Part shown: piece after piece, positions 4,808 through 5,118 of the stretch
How positions within the stretch are numbered: the stretch's first letter is position 1
Layout: the number at the start of each line of letters is the position of its first letter
Origin: an uncultured Bacilli bacterium
GTDB lineage: Bacteria > Bacillota_I > Bacilli_A > RF39 > UBA660
Assembly (NCBI GenBank): GCA_944351345.1
Contig: CALVPO010000098.1
Span: 1 to 5,118, forward strand
Length of the DNA: 5,118 bases
Direction: 5' to 3'
The notes under the pieces: model-generated
Seen by the model: the letters and a program-made list of their open reading frames with translations, nothing else
Database searches by the model: none
Told to the model about the DNA's origin: nothing
Made by a program: the position numbers and the translations under genes

Positions 4808-5118
4808 TACACTTACTACTATTATTGTTACTGATAGAGTTAGAGCATGAAGAATGTATGCGAATAATAATGAAAGGTCACTTACTGTTAGTATTATTTT
4901 ATCTAATTCAAAGTTATTACTTATTATTATTTTGTTAAAGAGATAACTTACACTTACTAATATTGCACTACAATATCCTAATTTACTTATTGTATTAGCA
5001 AGGCTTGATAATCTTTCTTTTAATGGGCTTGTACCTGTTTTTTCACCTAATTCTTGGACCATTTTTCCATAATAGGTGTCATTACCAACATTAGTTACTA
5101 GTACTATAGCATATCCAC
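4787..5118 (-). CDS. Calcium-translocating P-type ATPase, 5' part (partial at window edge), truncated by the mobile element
   Basis: This is the upstream half of the ATPase gene whose 3' half is at 126-1880. Reading enters from the right edge in the frame starting at 5116. It gives the end of the actuator domain (GYAIVLVTNVGNDTYYGK, then MVQELGEKTGTSPLKERL), then TM3 (ISKLGYCSAILVSVSYLF) and TM4 (LHALTLSVTIIVVSVP). Homology stops at the proline before PEGLP. The next codon is GAT instead of GAA, followed by Gly-Cys-Tyr-Gln and a TAA at 4787-4789, all from the element. The Met at 5062 (MVQEL) is internal; the true start lies outside the window. The truncated product would carry the A domain and four membrane spans but no phosphorylation or nucleotide domain. 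The family assignment follows from the exact in-frame fit with the other half. Confidence 0.9.
   Translation of the reverse strand, partial: GYAIVLVTNVGNDTYYGKMVQELGEKTGTSPLKERLSSLANTISKLGYCSAILVSVSYLFNKIIISNNFELDKIILTVSDLSLLFAYILHALTLSVTIIVVSVPDGCYQ

Noticed and set aside
4702..4938. Plus-strand open frame (78 codons)
   Set aside because: It spans the right junction and is antisense to ATPase TM4; its leucine-rich, low-complexity product is best explained as chance.
1..5118. CRISPR array, tRNA or rRNA genes, conjugation or replication genes
   Set aside because: No regularly spaced repeats, cloverleaf or matching protein motifs were found on either strand.

Overview
The window is very AT-rich with long A/T homopolymers, ATA/TTA-rich codon use and strong GGAGG-type ribosome sites. 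This points to a low-GC Gram-positive bacterium, most likely class Clostridia; I cannot name the species. Every gene supported here is on the minus strand, so transcription runs from high to low coordinates.

The window shows a host gene split by a small mobile element. The host gene encodes a PMCA-like calcium P-type ATPase. Its 5' part lies at 4803-5118 (cut by the window edge: end of the A domain, TM3 and most of TM4) and its 3' part at 126-1880 (rest of TM4, P, N and C-terminal membrane domains). Joining the halves at a shared GA dinucleotide (minus strand; TC at 1879-1880 and at 4803-4804 on plus) restores ...SVPEGLPMMVTL... in frame. The crossover falls inside the GAA codon for the Glu of the PEGLP motif, the calcium-ligand motif of TM4. 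As it stands, the 5' fragment runs into a stop four codons after the broken codon.

The inserted element is 2,924 bp (about 1881-4804). In transcription order it holds: the right attachment half-site; an AT-rich leader with a candidate promoter; a decayed HAD-type phosphatase; an intact-looking NUDIX hydrolase overlapping the end of the HAD remnant; a bidirectional terminator; a 46-codon small ORF with its own ribosome site; a 529-residue large serine recombinase; and the left half-site about 30 bp beyond the recombinase stop. Joining the two element ends gives a symmetric attP: 9-bp inverted arms (TTATCCTTA / TAAGGATAA), each exactly 13 nt from the GA core.

The recombinase presumably integrated the element and could in principle excise it, restoring the pump gene without a scar. 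The small ORF is a candidate accessory factor. A 17-bp sequence (20 of 21 positions with one gap) is shared in inverted orientation between the recombinase leader and the right end of the element, and a palindrome is repeated 31 bp apart around the recombinase start codon. Both suggest control of the recombinase or its directionality. The leftmost 125 bp are intergenic, with several dyads and what may be the ribosome site of another minus-strand gene beyond the edge.
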